A DNA stretch of 16,498 nucleotides from Bacillota bacterium. GTDB lineage: Bacteria; Bacillota; Dethiobacteria; SKNC01. Location of the stretch: contig SKNC01000072.1 of assembly GCA_007120745.1 (NCBI GenBank), positions 1-16,498 on the forward strand. Direction: 5' to 3'. The notes under the pieces were generated by a model. It worked only from the letters and a program-made list of their open reading frames with translations. It had not been told where the DNA came from and searched no databases. Below are positions 7,593-14,516 of this stretch, piece by piece (within the stretch, counting starts at the first letter, position 1; each line of letters opens with the position of its first letter). The translations under genes and the position numbers were made by a program.

Positions 7593-8506
7593 TACAGTTC
7601 AAGCTCCTTTTCCATATGAATTGCGCCGGTGGGACATTCTTTGGCGCAAATACCACAGCCCTTACAATAATCTAAATCCACGGAGAAAAACCCGTCAGGT
7701 TCCTGGACCTGGGCGGCGTCAGGGCAGAAAGCCCAGCACAGGCCGCACTGAATACAGCGTTCTTTCTGCATTACCGGCAGAGTTGACCTCCAGTCACCGG
7801 TGAGGTTGTCCCGGGTGCTTCCGGGCTGCACCACGCAGCCGGGGGTCAGTTCTGTCCAAAGGTAATCCAGGTCCTCTTTGCAGGGCTTGTCCTCTTTCCC
7901 CTTCTCAGGGGGTTCCTTCTCCTGGAAACAGGGTACCTGCTTTTCAATATCCACGTCTCCAGCGGAAATAATTTGAGCTTCTTCGTAAGCCCGTTCCAAT
8001 GCCTGGACGTTTAAATCGGCAATCTTTCCGCTGAACCGGTTTTGAACCGCGGAGATCAGCGATTCCACCTTTACCACCGGCAGAAGGCGCACCAGGGCTC
8101 CCAAAAGAACGGTATTGGTGATAGGACGGTTTAATATTTCCTGGGCAATTTGAGTGGCGTTTACAGCAGCCAGCTGCTTCAACCCATGGAACATAAAACG
8201 ACCGGGTTCTTTTTTTGTGTTTATCACCAGGGAACCATCTTTTCGCAGTCCCCGGGTTACATCCACTGCGCTGAAAAGTGAGGGGTCCAGAACGACTACC
8301 ACATCAGGGCTGTCAATGCTGGTCCGCAGGGTTACAGGTTTGTCATCAATTCGGCAGAAAGCAGACACCGGGGCTCCCCGGCGTTCTGGCCCAAAACTGG
8401 GGAATGCCCGGGCATATTTTCCTTCTTCAATGGCCGCCTGGGCCAACAGTTCTGCAGAAGTTACGGCTCCCTGCCCACCCCTGCCGTGAAATCTGATTTC
8501 TAACAA
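7592..8506 (-). CDS. 2-oxoacid (pyruvate):ferredoxin oxidoreductase, fused gamma-delta subunit
   Basis: First gene of the operon, 304 residues. Residues 1-180 are the gamma domain: GRGGQG at 8-13, FPSFGPERRGAPVSAFCR, and a VVVVLDPSLF strand, the part that closes over CoA and the alpha subunit. A charged Lys/Glu/Pro linker (about 190-210) leads to the delta domain, a two-cluster ferredoxin with Cys251/254/257/261 and Cys281/284/287/291. In many organisms gamma and delta are separate genes; here they are one chain. The start is TTG at 8506, with AGGAAGGTGGT (complement of 8515-8525) upstream; no ATG fits. The stop overlaps porA by one base. It is transcribed from the promoter at 8739-8767 through a long leader. 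Confidence 0.92.
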   Translation of the reverse strand: MLEIRFHGRGGQGAVTSAELLAQAAIEEGKYARAFPSFGPERRGAPVSAFCRIDDKPVTLRTSIDSPDVVVVLDPSLFSAVDVTRGLRKDGSLVINTKKEPGRFMFHGLKQLAAVNATQIAQEILNRPITNTVLLGALVRLLPVVKVESLISAVQNRFSGKIADLNVQALERAYEEAQIISAGDVDIEKQVPCFQEKEPPEKGKEDKPCKEDLDYLWTELTPGCVVQPGSTRDNLTGDWRSTLPVMQKERCIQCGLCWAFCPDAAQVQEPDGFFSVDLDYCKGCGICAKECPTGAIHMEKELEL

Positions 8507-8976
8507 AGTGCCACACCACCTTCCTGTTATGAAGTGGGGAATAAACAGTACTGCCAGCTTTAGTTTTTTTATCCTGCTTTGTTGATTCTTTGATGCGTTG
8601 TGTTAATTTTGAAGAAAAAGCTTATTATTGGTGATATTGCTACAAAAAGATATAATAGGCTTGATTATTTTGAATTATGAATAGAAATTAAGAGATATTG
8701 AAGAAATTCGGCTAATTGCTTATCATTACACCAGTCAAATTGTACAACAGCCCGGATATTATGTCAAGTAGTGAAAAGAGTTTTCAAAATAGTAAAACAT
8801 CTTAAGCATTCGCTCAAAGAAAAACAGCTTGATTAAGGGTTTTCAAAAAGATTTTTCAGGAAACAAAAGAAGAAATTTCTAAAATATTTGTTTGTTTTTA
8901 GAGGAAATTGACGATGAATTATTGAACTATGAAAGGATAATTTTGAAAAAGGCACTGATTCCTAAAATTTAATTTA
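8507..8976. other. 470-nt AT-rich divergent spacer between por-nuo operon and GGDEF gene
   Basis: Much more AT-rich than the flanking genes. It holds the por-nuo promoter and its leader of about 225 nt (8507-8732), in which I recognise no known riboswitch. Short direct repeats are visible: GCTTGATTA at 8659 and 8827, and GTTTTCAAAA at 8780 and 8839. No clear plus-strand promoter and no gene longer than a few codons were found. Just before the GGDEF gene, a TTG with GAAAGGA upstream opens a nine-codon frame (8943-8972) that stops 4 nt before the ATG. Confidence 0.6.
8739..8767 (-). promoter_or_regulatory. Sigma-A-type promoter of the por-nuo operon
   Basis: On the minus strand, TTGACA (complement of 8762-8767) is followed by a 17-nt spacer and TACAAT (complement of 8739-8744). 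That is 6/6 and 5/6 matches at ideal spacing. The predicted start of transcription is near 8732. The -10 box overlaps the 8-bp palindrome TTGTACAA, a possible operator half. It is the best promoter in the window and faces porGD. Confidence 0.75.
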
Positions 8977-11010
8977 ATGAAGCTAGATAAAGTCAGGAGA
9001 AGTGAGCCCTTGGTAACTGGAAGAAGATATCGCAAAATTGAAATATTTACTGCAGCCGCGGCATTTGTCGTTTTATGTTCTATTTTTTTGTACATTTGGA
9101 ATGGACAGCAGTCCCCCGGCTGGGCATTACCCCTGGGATTTTTGATTACCGTGTTTATTTTTTTAACGGTCTTTTTTTTATTGAAGGAGAACCGAAAGGT
9201 TAGTGATGCCCGGGAAGTCCTGGTGCAGAAGGAGCAGGAGTTCCGGGCACTGGCAGAGAATTCTCCTGACCTCATTGTCCGGCTGAATCGAAAACTAAAT
9301 TATCTTTATATTAACCCTGCAGTGGAACGGGAATTTAACATGCCGGCACAAAAAATCCTGGGGAAAAACTCCAGGGATCTGGAATTTACTGACGAATCGA
9401 TTTTGCGGAAATGGAACGATACTTTGCAGCAGGTTTTTGATACAGAAAGGGAGACGATCCTGGAAATGGATGTGAATACTCCCCAGGGCAAAAAATATTT
9501 TCACCTCCGGGTTATTCCTGAAAAGTCCCGGGAAGGAAGAGTAGATACAGTTCTGGCATTGGCCCGGGATATTACGGACAGAAAGCACATGGAAGAGGCC
9601 CTGCAGGAGAGCGAGAATAAATTCCGACTGCTTTTTGATTCTGCCAACGATGCCATTCTTTTAATGAAGGACGGCATAATTATTGACTGCAACCCCAAAT
9701 TTCTGGAGCTGTTTGAAACAGACAGAGACAGAGTCATCGGTAGAAATATTTACTCCCTTTCACTTTCCAGCCAGCCCGACGGCAGTGACTCAAAAGAAAA
9801 GGCCGTGGAGAAACTGGGTTTGGCGGAGGCAGGTCTCTCCCAGCTATTTGAATGGAGGTACATTAGAAGGGAAGGAACATATTTAGACATAGAAGTAAGC
9901 CTGAACCGGTTGATCATTCAGGGGGATGTTGTAATCCAGGCTATTATTCGGGATATTACTGAAAGGAAAAAATCTGAGGATCAGCTGATTTATTTAAGTT
10001 TTCATGATAAATTAACCGGACTATATAACCGGGCTTATTTTGAAGAAGAACTGAAAAGACTGGATACTTCAAGACAGCTGCCCATCAGCATCATCATGGG
10101 AGATGTGAACGGGCTGAAGCTGGTCAACGATGTTTTTGGTCACCATGAGGGAGATAAGCTGTTAAAAAGGGCGGCGGAGATTATCAAAAACTCCTGCCGC
10201 AAAGAGGATATTGTATCCCGTTGGGGAGGCGACGAATTCATTATTCTGCTTCCCAGGACCAGCAGGGAACATGCACAGGAGATTAGTGTTAGAATCCGGG
10301 ATGCCTGCCGCGGTTCTTATTCCGGTTCAGTTCAAACCAGTATTTCTCTAGGTTCGGCAGTAAAGGAAGATATGGACCAAAGCATTTATACTGTTTTGAA
10401 GGAAGCGGAAGACAACATGTATAAGCAGAAGCTGATGGAGAGTAAAAGTATCCGAAGCTCTGTTATCTCTACCCTGCTTAAAACTCTGGGTGAGAAAACC
10501 CATGAAACAGAAGAACATACCCTGCGGCTGGAAAAACTGGCCCTTAAGATGGGGAAGGAGCTAAACTTTCCTGAGAGTCAGCTGGATGACCTGGCCCTTC
10601 TGGCCATGCTTCATGACATCGGGAAGATTGCGGTTCCTGATACAATACTGACTAAACCGGGAGCCCTTACCCCCGAAGAATGGAGTAAAATTAAAAGTCA
10701 CCCGGAAATCGGGTATCGAATTGCCTCTTCTGTGGTGGAACTGTCTCATATTTCCGATGGTATCTTGTCTCACCACGAATGGTGGGACGGAAGCGGATAT
10801 CCCCGGGGCCTAAAGGGAGAAGAGATTCCCCTTCATGCAAGAATTATCGCTGTAGTTGATGCGTACGATGTAATGACTCAAAAGAGTTCTTATAAAGAAG
10901 CCATCAGTCCGGAGAAAGCCACAGAAGAATTAAAAATGTTAGCTGGACGCCAGTTTGACCCTCACCTGGTAAAGCTTTTTATCGAAAAAATTATTCCTGA
11001 AATTTTATAA
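8977..11010 (+). CDS. Membrane PAS-PAS-GGDEF-HD-GYP cyclic-di-GMP turnover protein
   Basis: 677 residues with two predicted membrane helices (about 22-41 and 51-69) and almost no loop between them, two PAS domains (about 89-205 and 212-330, each closing with a DIT(D/E)RK linker), a GGDEF domain and a C-terminal HD-GYP domain. The diguanylate cyclase site is intact (GGDEF, 417-421), and an RxxD inhibitory site (RKED, 408-411) sits exactly five residues upstream. The HD-GYP phosphodiesterase motifs are intact: HD at 546-547, HHE at 599-601, GYP at 607-609 and the VVDAYD segment. Both synthesis and breakdown of c-di-GMP are therefore possible in one chain, with the PAS domains as sensors. ATG at 8977 has only a weak Shine-Dalgarno. 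It is monocistronic, ending in its own terminator. Confidence 0.95.
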   Translation: MKLDKVRRSEPLVTGRRYRKIEIFTAAAAFVVLCSIFLYIWNGQQSPGWALPLGFLITVFIFLTVFFLLKENRKVSDAREVLVQKEQEFRALAENSPDLIVRLNRKLNYLYINPAVEREFNMPAQKILGKNSRDLEFTDESILRKWNDTLQQVFDTERETILEMDVNTPQGKKYFHLRVIPEKSREGRVDTVLALARDITDRKHMEEALQESENKFRLLFDSANDAILLMKDGIIIDCNPKFLELFETDRDRVIGRNIYSLSLSSQPDGSDSKEKAVEKLGLAEAGLSQLFEWRYIRREGTYLDIEVSLNRLIIQGDVVIQAIIRDITERKKSEDQLIYLSFHDKLTGLYNRAYFEEELKRLDTSRQLPISIIMGDVNGLKLVNDVFGHHEGDKLLKRAAEIIKNSCRKEDIVSRWGGDEFIILLPRTSREHAQEISVRIRDACRGSYSGSVQTSISLGSAVKEDMDQSIYTVLKEAEDNMYKQKLMESKSIRSSVISTLLKTLGEKTHETEEHTLRLEKLALKMGKELNFPESQLDDLALLAMLHDIGKIAVPDTILTKPGALTPEEWSKIKSHPEIGYRIASSVVELSHISDGILSHHEWWDGSGYPRGLKGEEIPLHARIIAVVDAYDVMTQKSSYKEAISPEKATEELKMLAGRQFDPHLVKLFIEKIIPEIL

Positions 11011-11043
11011 AAATATGGCTGCCAACCGGCAGTATTTTTTTTT
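11009..11043 (+). terminator. Intrinsic terminator after the GGDEF/HD-GYP gene
   Basis: CTGCC (11019-11023) and GGCAG (11028-11032) form a hairpin with an AACC loop, extended by A/T pairs outside a short bulge. It is followed by TATTTTTTTTT, with nine T residues at 11035-11043. It immediately follows the TAA of the upstream gene. Confidence 0.8.
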
Positions 11044-11081
11044 AAATAAAAGGATTTACAGCGAGGAAGGTGGAATTTAAT

Positions 11082-11132
11082 ATGGTGTTTGAATTTGATT
11101 TATTAATAAGGAGGAGGGATTGTTTTGTCTAA
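11082..11132 (+). other. Possible 16-codon leader ORF overlapping the dctP start
   Basis: An ATG at 11082 with the strong site GAGGAAGGTGG upstream opens a 16-codon frame (MVFEFDLLIRRRDCFV). It passes through the dctP Shine-Dalgarno, read as three AGG arginine codons, and stops at 11130-11132, just after the dctP TTG. Ribosomes translating it would cover the dctP ribosome-binding site, so it could be a translational leader. It may equally be chance. Confidence 0.3.
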
Positions 11133-12186
11133 GAATGTAGTCTGGCGCATCAGCCTGCTGCTGGTTTTTATGGTGCTGGCATCGCTGGTGGGCTGTACAT
11201 CCACACCGACCGAAGAGAATGGTGACAGAGTTTCTATAAATTTAAACCTGGCTCACTTTTTCCCTGCCACCCATCCGGCGGAAACAGAATTAGTGCAGGG
11301 CTGGGCCGCGGCAGTTGAGGAGGCCACCGACGGGCAGGTTACGGTTACCAGTTATCCCGGGGGCACCCTTGTAGCTGCAGAAGCTATTTATGAGCAGGTA
11401 GTAAGTGGATTCGCAGACGTAGGGGTCTCGTGTTTCAACTATACAAGAGGCCGTTTCCCCCTGCTGGAGGCCTTTGAGCTTCCGGTAATTGTTTACAGCA
11501 ATTCAAAGGTTGCCAGCAAAGTGGCCTGGGAAGGAATTAAAGAACTGAATCCTGAAGAAGTTCAGGACACAAAATTAATGATGGTGTTAGCCACAGGACC
11601 GGGGGATTTGCTTACCAGGACGCCGGTAAGAACCCTGGAGGACCTTCAGGGAATGGAGATTCGGGCCACGGGATTGAGTGCGAAAACTCTGGAACTGCTG
11701 GGTGCTGTTCCGGTAGGTATGCCCCAGCCCGAAGCTTATGAATCTTTACAAAGGGGTGTGGTTCAGGGGAACCTTTCTCCCCTGGAAGTACTGCAGGGAT
11801 GGAGACAAGCAGAAGTTACAGACTATATAACTTTGACTCCATTTATATATAATGTCCTTTTCTTCATGACCATGAACCTGGACACCTGGAACTCCATTCC
11901 TTCTCATCTGCAGGAGGCCATTGAAGAGGTTAACGAGAGATTTTTTGAAGAGGTAGCCATGGGCCTTTGGGACAAGCAGAATGAGTCTGCTTTAGAATAT
12001 GCAGTGGAGGAGACCGGTCAGGAGGTTATTACTCTCTCCGAAGAGGAGTCGGCCCGGTGGAAAGAGCGGGCAGAGCCGGTGCTGGACGACTTTGTCAACG
12101 AGATGGAGGATAAAGGACTGCCGGGCAGAGATGTGCTGGACACAGTAAAGAGACTGGCGGATGAATATAATGAAATATATAAGTAG
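11125..12186 (+). CDS. dctP: TRAP transporter solute-binding lipoprotein, DctP family
   Basis: Captures the substrate outside the membrane and delivers it to DctQM. The 353-residue protein begins with a lipoprotein signal peptide: short positive start, hydrophobic stretch 9-22, lipobox LVGC with Cys24 as the lipidated residue, then an acidic spacer. This is the expected anchor for a Gram-positive-type cell. The mature DctP fold shows LAHFFPATHP at the first strand, SYPGGTLV, and MEIRATG with Arg180, the arginine that grips the carboxylate in most family members, followed by LGAVPVGMP and the EAYESLQRGVVQG helix. A carboxylate substrate is likely; which one cannot be told. The TTG at 11125 is 7 nt after AAGGAGGAGGG (11108-11117), the strongest Shine-Dalgarno in the window. 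The dctQ gene follows after 220 nt. Confidence 0.93.
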   Translation: MSKNVVWRISLLLVFMVLASLVGCTSTPTEENGDRVSINLNLAHFFPATHPAETELVQGWAAAVEEATDGQVTVTSYPGGTLVAAEAIYEQVVSGFADVGVSCFNYTRGRFPLLEAFELPVIVYSNSKVASKVAWEGIKELNPEEVQDTKLMMVLATGPGDLLTRTPVRTLEDLQGMEIRATGLSAKTLELLGAVPVGMPQPEAYESLQRGVVQGNLSPLEVLQGWRQAEVTDYITLTPFIYNVLFFMTMNLDTWNSIPSHLQEAIEEVNERFFEEVAMGLWDKQNESALEYAVEETGQEVITLSEEESARWKERAEPVLDDFVNEMEDKGLPGRDVLDTVKRLADEYNEIYK

Positions 12187-12200
12187 CTAATGAAAATGCT

Positions 12201-12275
12201 GGCTGAAACTGTCAGCCTGGCTGCGGGAATGAAACGATTATCTATAACTTACTCGGGCCGGTCTTTGACCGGCCC
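12201..12275 (+). promoter_or_regulatory. Hairpins in the dctP-dctQ spacer
   Basis: Two stem-loops lie in the spacer. The first is GGCTGA/TCAGCC (12201-12217, 5-nt loop). The second, stronger one is GGGCCGGTC/GACCGGCCC (12255-12275, 9 bp, 3-nt loop). No T-run follows either, so they look like RNA-stability or partial-stop elements that would favour the binding protein over the permease, as is common in binding-protein operons. The rest of 12187-12406 shows no clear promoter. Confidence 0.5.
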
Positions 12276-12406
12276 CTGATTTGACCTTTACTTAATTACA
12301 CAATTCTACAACAACATGTGTGATGGCGCGGCCTAATCATACAAGGAAATTTTTTGTCACAGGCAAAGCATCTTAGTTTTTATTACGCATAGAAAGGATT
12401 TTCAGC

Positions 12407-12916
12407 ATGGAGTATTACAAAATGTTTGTAACGAAACTCAGCCGGCTTTTGGACAAAGCTGCCGGATGGATTATGGTAGCAGTGATGCTGCTGGTGGTTA
12501 GTAATGTACTTCTCCGCACCATATTTGGCAGTCCGATCCTGGGCACCTATGAGTACGTAGGGTTCCTTACCGCCACGTTCATTGGACTGGCCATTGCCTA
12601 TTGTGCTCTTCAAAATTTTCATATTGCCGTGGGATTTATACTGGAAAAATTTCCACCTCAAATTCAGGGGATTGTGGAAATATTTACGGGTACAATCTCT
12701 CTGCTGTTTCTGGCCTTATCCTCCTGGCACATTGCGGACTTTGCCGGAAGTATGATTGCCAGTGGTGAGGTTTCCCCCACCACCAGAACCCCCTTTTATC
12801 CATTTATCTATGTAGTAGCCTTTGGTTTTCTGGTATTGTGTCTGGTGGTATTTCTTAAACTCATAGAATCCATAAGAAAGGTAGTTACGGAATGGACGCA
12901 ATCACTACAGGCTTAG
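12407..12916 (+). CDS. dctQ: TRAP transporter small membrane subunit, DctQ family
   Basis: The 169-residue protein has four predicted membrane helices (about 19-37, 49-70, 88-107 and 128-152), the standard DctQ topology. Family features include the N-terminal helix running into VSNVLLRTIFG and the TYEYVGFLTATFIGLAIAYC second helix with its charged entry. DctQ forms the stalk that pairs with DctM and docks the binding protein. ATG at 12407 has AGAAAGGA (12391-12398) upstream. Its 3' end overlaps dctM by 25 nt, so the two are translationally coupled and almost certainly made in equal amounts. Confidence 0.92.
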   Translation: MEYYKMFVTKLSRLLDKAAGWIMVAVMLLVVSNVLLRTIFGSPILGTYEYVGFLTATFIGLAIAYCALQNFHIAVGFILEKFPPQIQGIVEIFTGTISLLFLALSSWHIADFAGSMIASGEVSPTTRTPFYPFIYVVAFGFLVLCLVVFLKLIESIRKVVTEWTQSLQA

Positions 12917-14196
12917 TTGGAATTATTATTTTTTTTGTTCTCCTGATCCTTAAAATGCCCATTGCCTATGCCATGGCCCTGGTGGGATTTGTGGGGCTGG
13001 GATATCTGGTATCTCCCTCGGCGGCATTTCGGGTGGTAGCCCAGGATGTATACGCCACCTTTTCTGCTTACAACTTAAGTGTAATACCCATGTTTGTCTT
13101 CATGGGGTTTTTGGCTTTCCACTCAGGGATCGGCTCCAGGCTGTATTCTTTTGCCTACAAATTAGGGGGTCATCTTCCCGGAGGGCTGGCCATTGCCACC
13201 CAGGGCACCTGTGCTCTTTTTGGGGCGGTATGCGGGTCCAACACCGCAACGGCTGCTACCATTGGGGCCATAGCCCTTCCGGAGATGAAAAAGTACAGCT
13301 ATGATCCCTCTTTGTCCACCGCCAGTGTTGCGGCGGGGGGAGCCCTGGGAGTTTTAATTCCCCCCAGCGTGATTTTTATTATTTATGGAATATCTACGGA
13401 ACAGTCTATAGGCAGGCTGTTTATTGCCGGTATTATCCCAGGGATTCTTTTGATGGCCCTGTATATGCTTACAATCTTCCTGTTGGCCCGGCGCAATCCC
13501 GGGCTGGGGCCGGCCGGACCCAAATTCAGTTGGAGAGAAAGGGTTCGGGCGTTAAGCGGAGGACTCTGGGAAGTAATGGTAATCTTTTCAATTTCTTTGG
13601 GAGGGCTTTTTGCCGGGTGGTTTACCCCTACGGAAGCAGGCGCCGTGGGAGCCTTTGGTGTACTGGTCTTGACAACGCTGGAGAGACGGCTAAGATGGGA
13701 GGGCTTTCAAAAAGCCATGGCAGATTCTACCCGTACCACGGCCATGATTATGCTCCTGGTAGCGGGCGCCGTTATCTTCGGCCGATTTATGGCCATGAGC
13801 AGAATTCCTTTTGAACTGGCCAGCTGGGCCGGAGGGCTTCCCCTGCCGCCGGCGGTGGTTATGGCCATCATTTTACTCATATACCTGGTTCTTGGGTTCT
13901 TTATCGACGCCCTGGCCTTAATTTTGCTGACTATCCCAATTTTTTATCCGGTAGCCGTCACCACCCTGGGTTACGATCCCCTGTGGTTCGGAGTGATTAT
14001 TGTTATGGTGGTGGCCATGGGGGTAATTACCCCGCCGGTGGGTATGAACGTATATATTATCAAGGGGGTGGCAGGGGATATTCCCCTGGAGGTCATATTT
14101 AAGGGCATCTGGCCTTTCCTGATGGCGCTAATTGTGTGTATCGGACTTCTCATTATCTTTCCGCCCCTGGCGACGTTCCTGCCGGGCTATCTCTAA
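12892..14196 (+). CDS. dctM: TRAP transporter large membrane subunit, DctM family
   Basis: The transport channel, driven by a sodium or proton gradient rather than ATP. The 434-residue, highly hydrophobic protein is of normal DctM length with about a dozen membrane segments. Family signatures are seen in order: MPIAYAMALVGFVGLGYL, PMFVFMGFLAFHSGIGSRLY, FGAVCGSNTATAATIGAIALPEM cut by Gly/Ala-rich turns, LIPPSVIFIIYGI, GWFTPTEAGAVGAFGVL and the C-terminal ITPPVGMNVYIIKG. ATG at 12892 follows AGAAAGGT (12875-12882) and lies inside the end of dctQ. There is no fusion to DctQ. Substrate identity depends on DctP and is unknown. Confidence 0.94.
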   Translation: MDAITTGLVGIIIFFVLLILKMPIAYAMALVGFVGLGYLVSPSAAFRVVAQDVYATFSAYNLSVIPMFVFMGFLAFHSGIGSRLYSFAYKLGGHLPGGLAIATQGTCALFGAVCGSNTATAATIGAIALPEMKKYSYDPSLSTASVAAGGALGVLIPPSVIFIIYGISTEQSIGRLFIAGIIPGILLMALYMLTIFLLARRNPGLGPAGPKFSWRERVRALSGGLWEVMVIFSISLGGLFAGWFTPTEAGAVGAFGVLVLTTLERRLRWEGFQKAMADSTRTTAMIMLLVAGAVIFGRFMAMSRIPFELASWAGGLPLPPAVVMAIILLIYLVLGFFIDALALILLTIPIFYPVAVTTLGYDPLWFGVIIVMVVAMGVITPPVGMNVYIIKGVAGDIPLEVIFKGIWPFLMALIVCIGLLIIFPPLATFLPGYL

Positions 14197-14304
14197 GGAC
14201 CATCTGCTGTTAAAACCGGAATCTTCAGCAGTTCGCAATAGTTTCCTTTTTTCAGCATTATCTTCACCAGTGGGATGAGAGCCTTGCCAAAGATTTTATA
14301 AAAA

Positions 14305-14333
14305 TTGCTTACAAAAAAACAGTTTATTATGAT
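14305..14333 (+). promoter_or_regulatory. Candidate promoter upstream of the Rrf2 gene
   Basis: TTGCTT (14305-14310), a 17-nt AT-rich spacer and TATGAT (14328-14333, 5/6 match). Transcription would start near 14340, only a few bases before the terminator hairpin at 14345, giving a leader of about 177 nt to the Rrf2 gene if it reads through. The -35 match is poor. Confidence 0.4.
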
Positions 14334-14344
14334 ATACTGAATAC

Positions 14345-14366
14345 AATCCGGAGTTCCGGATTTTTT
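14345..14366 (+). terminator. Intrinsic terminator downstream of dctM / in the Rrf2 leader
   Basis: AATCCGGA (14345-14352) and TCCGGATT (14355-14362) form a stem, realistically 6 bp with a 6-nt loop, followed at once by a T6 run (14361-14366). It most simply ends the TRAP operon. If the promoter just upstream is real, it could also act as an attenuator for the regulator gene. Confidence 0.65.
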
Positions 14367-14442
14367 CTTCACTCCATTCCCTACTTAAACCATAGAATTA
14401 ATAAAGAGTGACACAAGTTTCCGTTCCGGAATCCTGTGGGTT

Positions 14443-14489
14443 CGTCCCGGGGTGCCCTTTCATCCCTGACATACCAGGGTTCTGGGACG
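14443..14489 (+). promoter_or_regulatory. Structured segment of the Rrf2 5' leader (possible three-way junction)
   Basis: CGTCCC (14443-14448) can pair with GGGACG (14484-14489). Inside, CCCTG (14464-14468) pairs with CAGGG (14475-14479) around a 6-nt loop, and GGG-GTG-CCC at about 14449-14456 can form a third small stem. The closing helix ends 11 nt before the Shine-Dalgarno. I do not recognise it as a known riboswitch or T-box (no AGGGUGGNACCGCG-like bulge). Confidence 0.35.
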
Positions 14490-14516
14490 GTTATTAGAGT
14501 AAGGAGTGTATAAACA

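Larger units (their letters stand above)
14197..14516 (+). other. 320-nt spacer between dctM and the Rrf2 gene
   Basis: Contains a weak CTGCTG/CAGCAG repeat (14204-14231, 16-nt loop), a promoter-like pair (14305-14333), a terminator (14345-14366), and a structured segment (14443-14489) just upstream of the Rrf2 Shine-Dalgarno AAGGAG (14501-14506). TTCCGGA occurs twice, at 14354 and 14424, the second within the palindrome TTCCGGAA; this could be an operator. No gene is visible. Confidence 0.5.

Noticed and set aside
8507..8520. Sigma-54 promoter (TGGCAC on the minus strand before porGD)
   Set aside because: The -12 element is absent at the required spacing, and the motif abuts the start codon.
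8651..8680. A third copy of the REP-like palindrome (AGGCTTGATTATT)
   Set aside because: Only half the arm matches and there is no complementary right arm.
8768..8976. Cyclic-di-GMP riboswitch upstream of the GGDEF gene
   Set aside because: No GEMM-type conserved core sequence or GC-rich paired stems were found in this AT-rich region.
14340..14516. T-box leader before the Rrf2 gene
   Set aside because: No T-box bulge sequence is seen, and the terminator is at the start rather than the end of the leader.
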